A DNA stretch of 6,758 nucleotides, taken from NCBI GenBank assembly GCA_948468495.1, contig CAOKJI010000100.1, forward strand, positions 1 through 6,758. The letters run 5' to 3'. The position numbers and the translations under genes are program-made. This document shows, piece after piece, positions 6,543 to 6,758 of this stretch. Numbering within the stretch: the first letter of the stretch is position 1; every line of letters begins with the position of its first letter. The notes under the pieces are model-generated. The model saw nothing but the letters and a program-made list of their open reading frames with translations. It was not told the DNA's origin and ran no database searches. The DNA comes from an uncultured Dorea sp. (GTDB taxonomy: Bacteria > Bacillota_A > Clostridia > Lachnospirales > Lachnospiraceae).

Positions 6543-6738
6543 CTGGATTTTAGTAGTAATTTGGTATATCCATTTCAAGTTTTTACATGGATTTCCATTT
6601 TGCTGGATATTATTTCTAATAACCGGCATAATTTAAGGCGAAAATTGGGGATTTAATAAAATTTTTCTTCCCTTTAACAGATAAAAGTGGCATAATAAAA
6701 GCAGAATGTGGTTTTGAACCAGTCTGCCGGAAGGATAG

Positions 6739-6747
6739 TGGTATAAT
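6739..6747 (+). promoter_or_regulatory. Extended -10 promoter element facing the right edge
   Basis: TG at 6739-6740, one base, then a perfect TATAAT (6742-6747) makes a full extended -10 element. No good -35 is seen at 16-18 bases upstream (6719-6724 reads CCAGTC), as can happen with extended -10 promoters. Inverted CCGGA (6727-6731) and TCCGG (6747-6751) flank it and could be part of an operator. The gene it would serve is outside the window. Confidence 0.45.
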
Positions 6748-6758
6748 CCGGTTAGGAT

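Larger units (their letters stand above)
6423..6758. other. Intergenic control region without a convincing gene
   Basis: These 336 A/T-rich bases lie between the chemoreceptor start and the right edge. They hold the leftward promoter and ribosome site of the chemoreceptor, the TCAGAAT repeats, and rightward promoter-like sequences near the edge. A rightward frame at 6453-6656 (TTG start, 67 codons) has no ribosome site and no recognisable protein character, so it is not called. No tRNA, rRNA or insertion-sequence signal was recognised. The likely picture is a divergent promoter region with the rightward gene beyond the window. Confidence 0.6.

Noticed and set aside
6453..6656. Plus-strand 67-codon frame in the right intergenic region
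   Set aside because: TTG start, no ribosome site, no recognisable motif, and it overlaps the leftward promoter and the repeats.
6682..6708. Sigma-28-like TAAA, 15 bases, GCAGAATG
   Set aside because: Spacing is right, but only 4 of 8 bases match GCCGATAA and the key CCGATA core is broken.

Overview
The window reads as a chromosomal motility locus from an anaerobic, flagellated Firmicute, most likely a Lachnospiraceae member (Roseburia/Agathobacter/Lachnoclostridium type). The clues are the clostridial-type flagellin C-terminus, strong AGGAG-type ribosome sites, moderate GC, a double-HAMP clostridial chemoreceptor and A/T-rich intergenic DNA. The genus is inferred from sequence style only.

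Layout. Bases 1-240 are the 3' end of a flagellin gene read rightward. It closes with a strong intrinsic terminator capped by a C(UUCG)G tetraloop (262-291). An extended -10 promoter (298-326) then starts a two-gene rightward unit, 368-2368 and 2410-4425. Both genes encode large glycosyltransferases (666 and 671 residues) with a GT2 catalytic domain at the N-terminus and a long helical, TPR-like C-terminal part. They are tandem paralogues: by hand count 85 of the first 107 residues are identical, and both keep the LDDDE metal/nucleotide-sugar motif. A hairpin at 4463-4495 serves as a shared bidirectional terminator for this unit and for the convergent gene at 4503-6422 (minus strand), a transmembrane methyl-accepting chemotaxis protein. 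The last 336 bases hold no convincing gene. They contain the leftward promoter of the chemoreceptor with short direct repeats around it, and rightward promoter-like sequences that probably serve a gene beyond the right edge.

How the genes fit together. Flagellin is the filament subunit. GT2-TPR proteins coded beside flagellin are known or suspected flagellin O-glycosyltransferases in Gram-positive bacteria (GmaR of Listeria; the transferase next to fliC in Clostridioides difficile). The pair here is therefore best read as a candidate flagellin-glycosylation module, with the chemoreceptor as a motility neighbour under its own control. The most notable point is that the transferase is duplicated in tandem, with both copies looking catalytically intact and both carrying an uncharacterised C-terminal region of about 480 residues. 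Substrate, sugar and any regulatory role are inference, not visible in the sequence.
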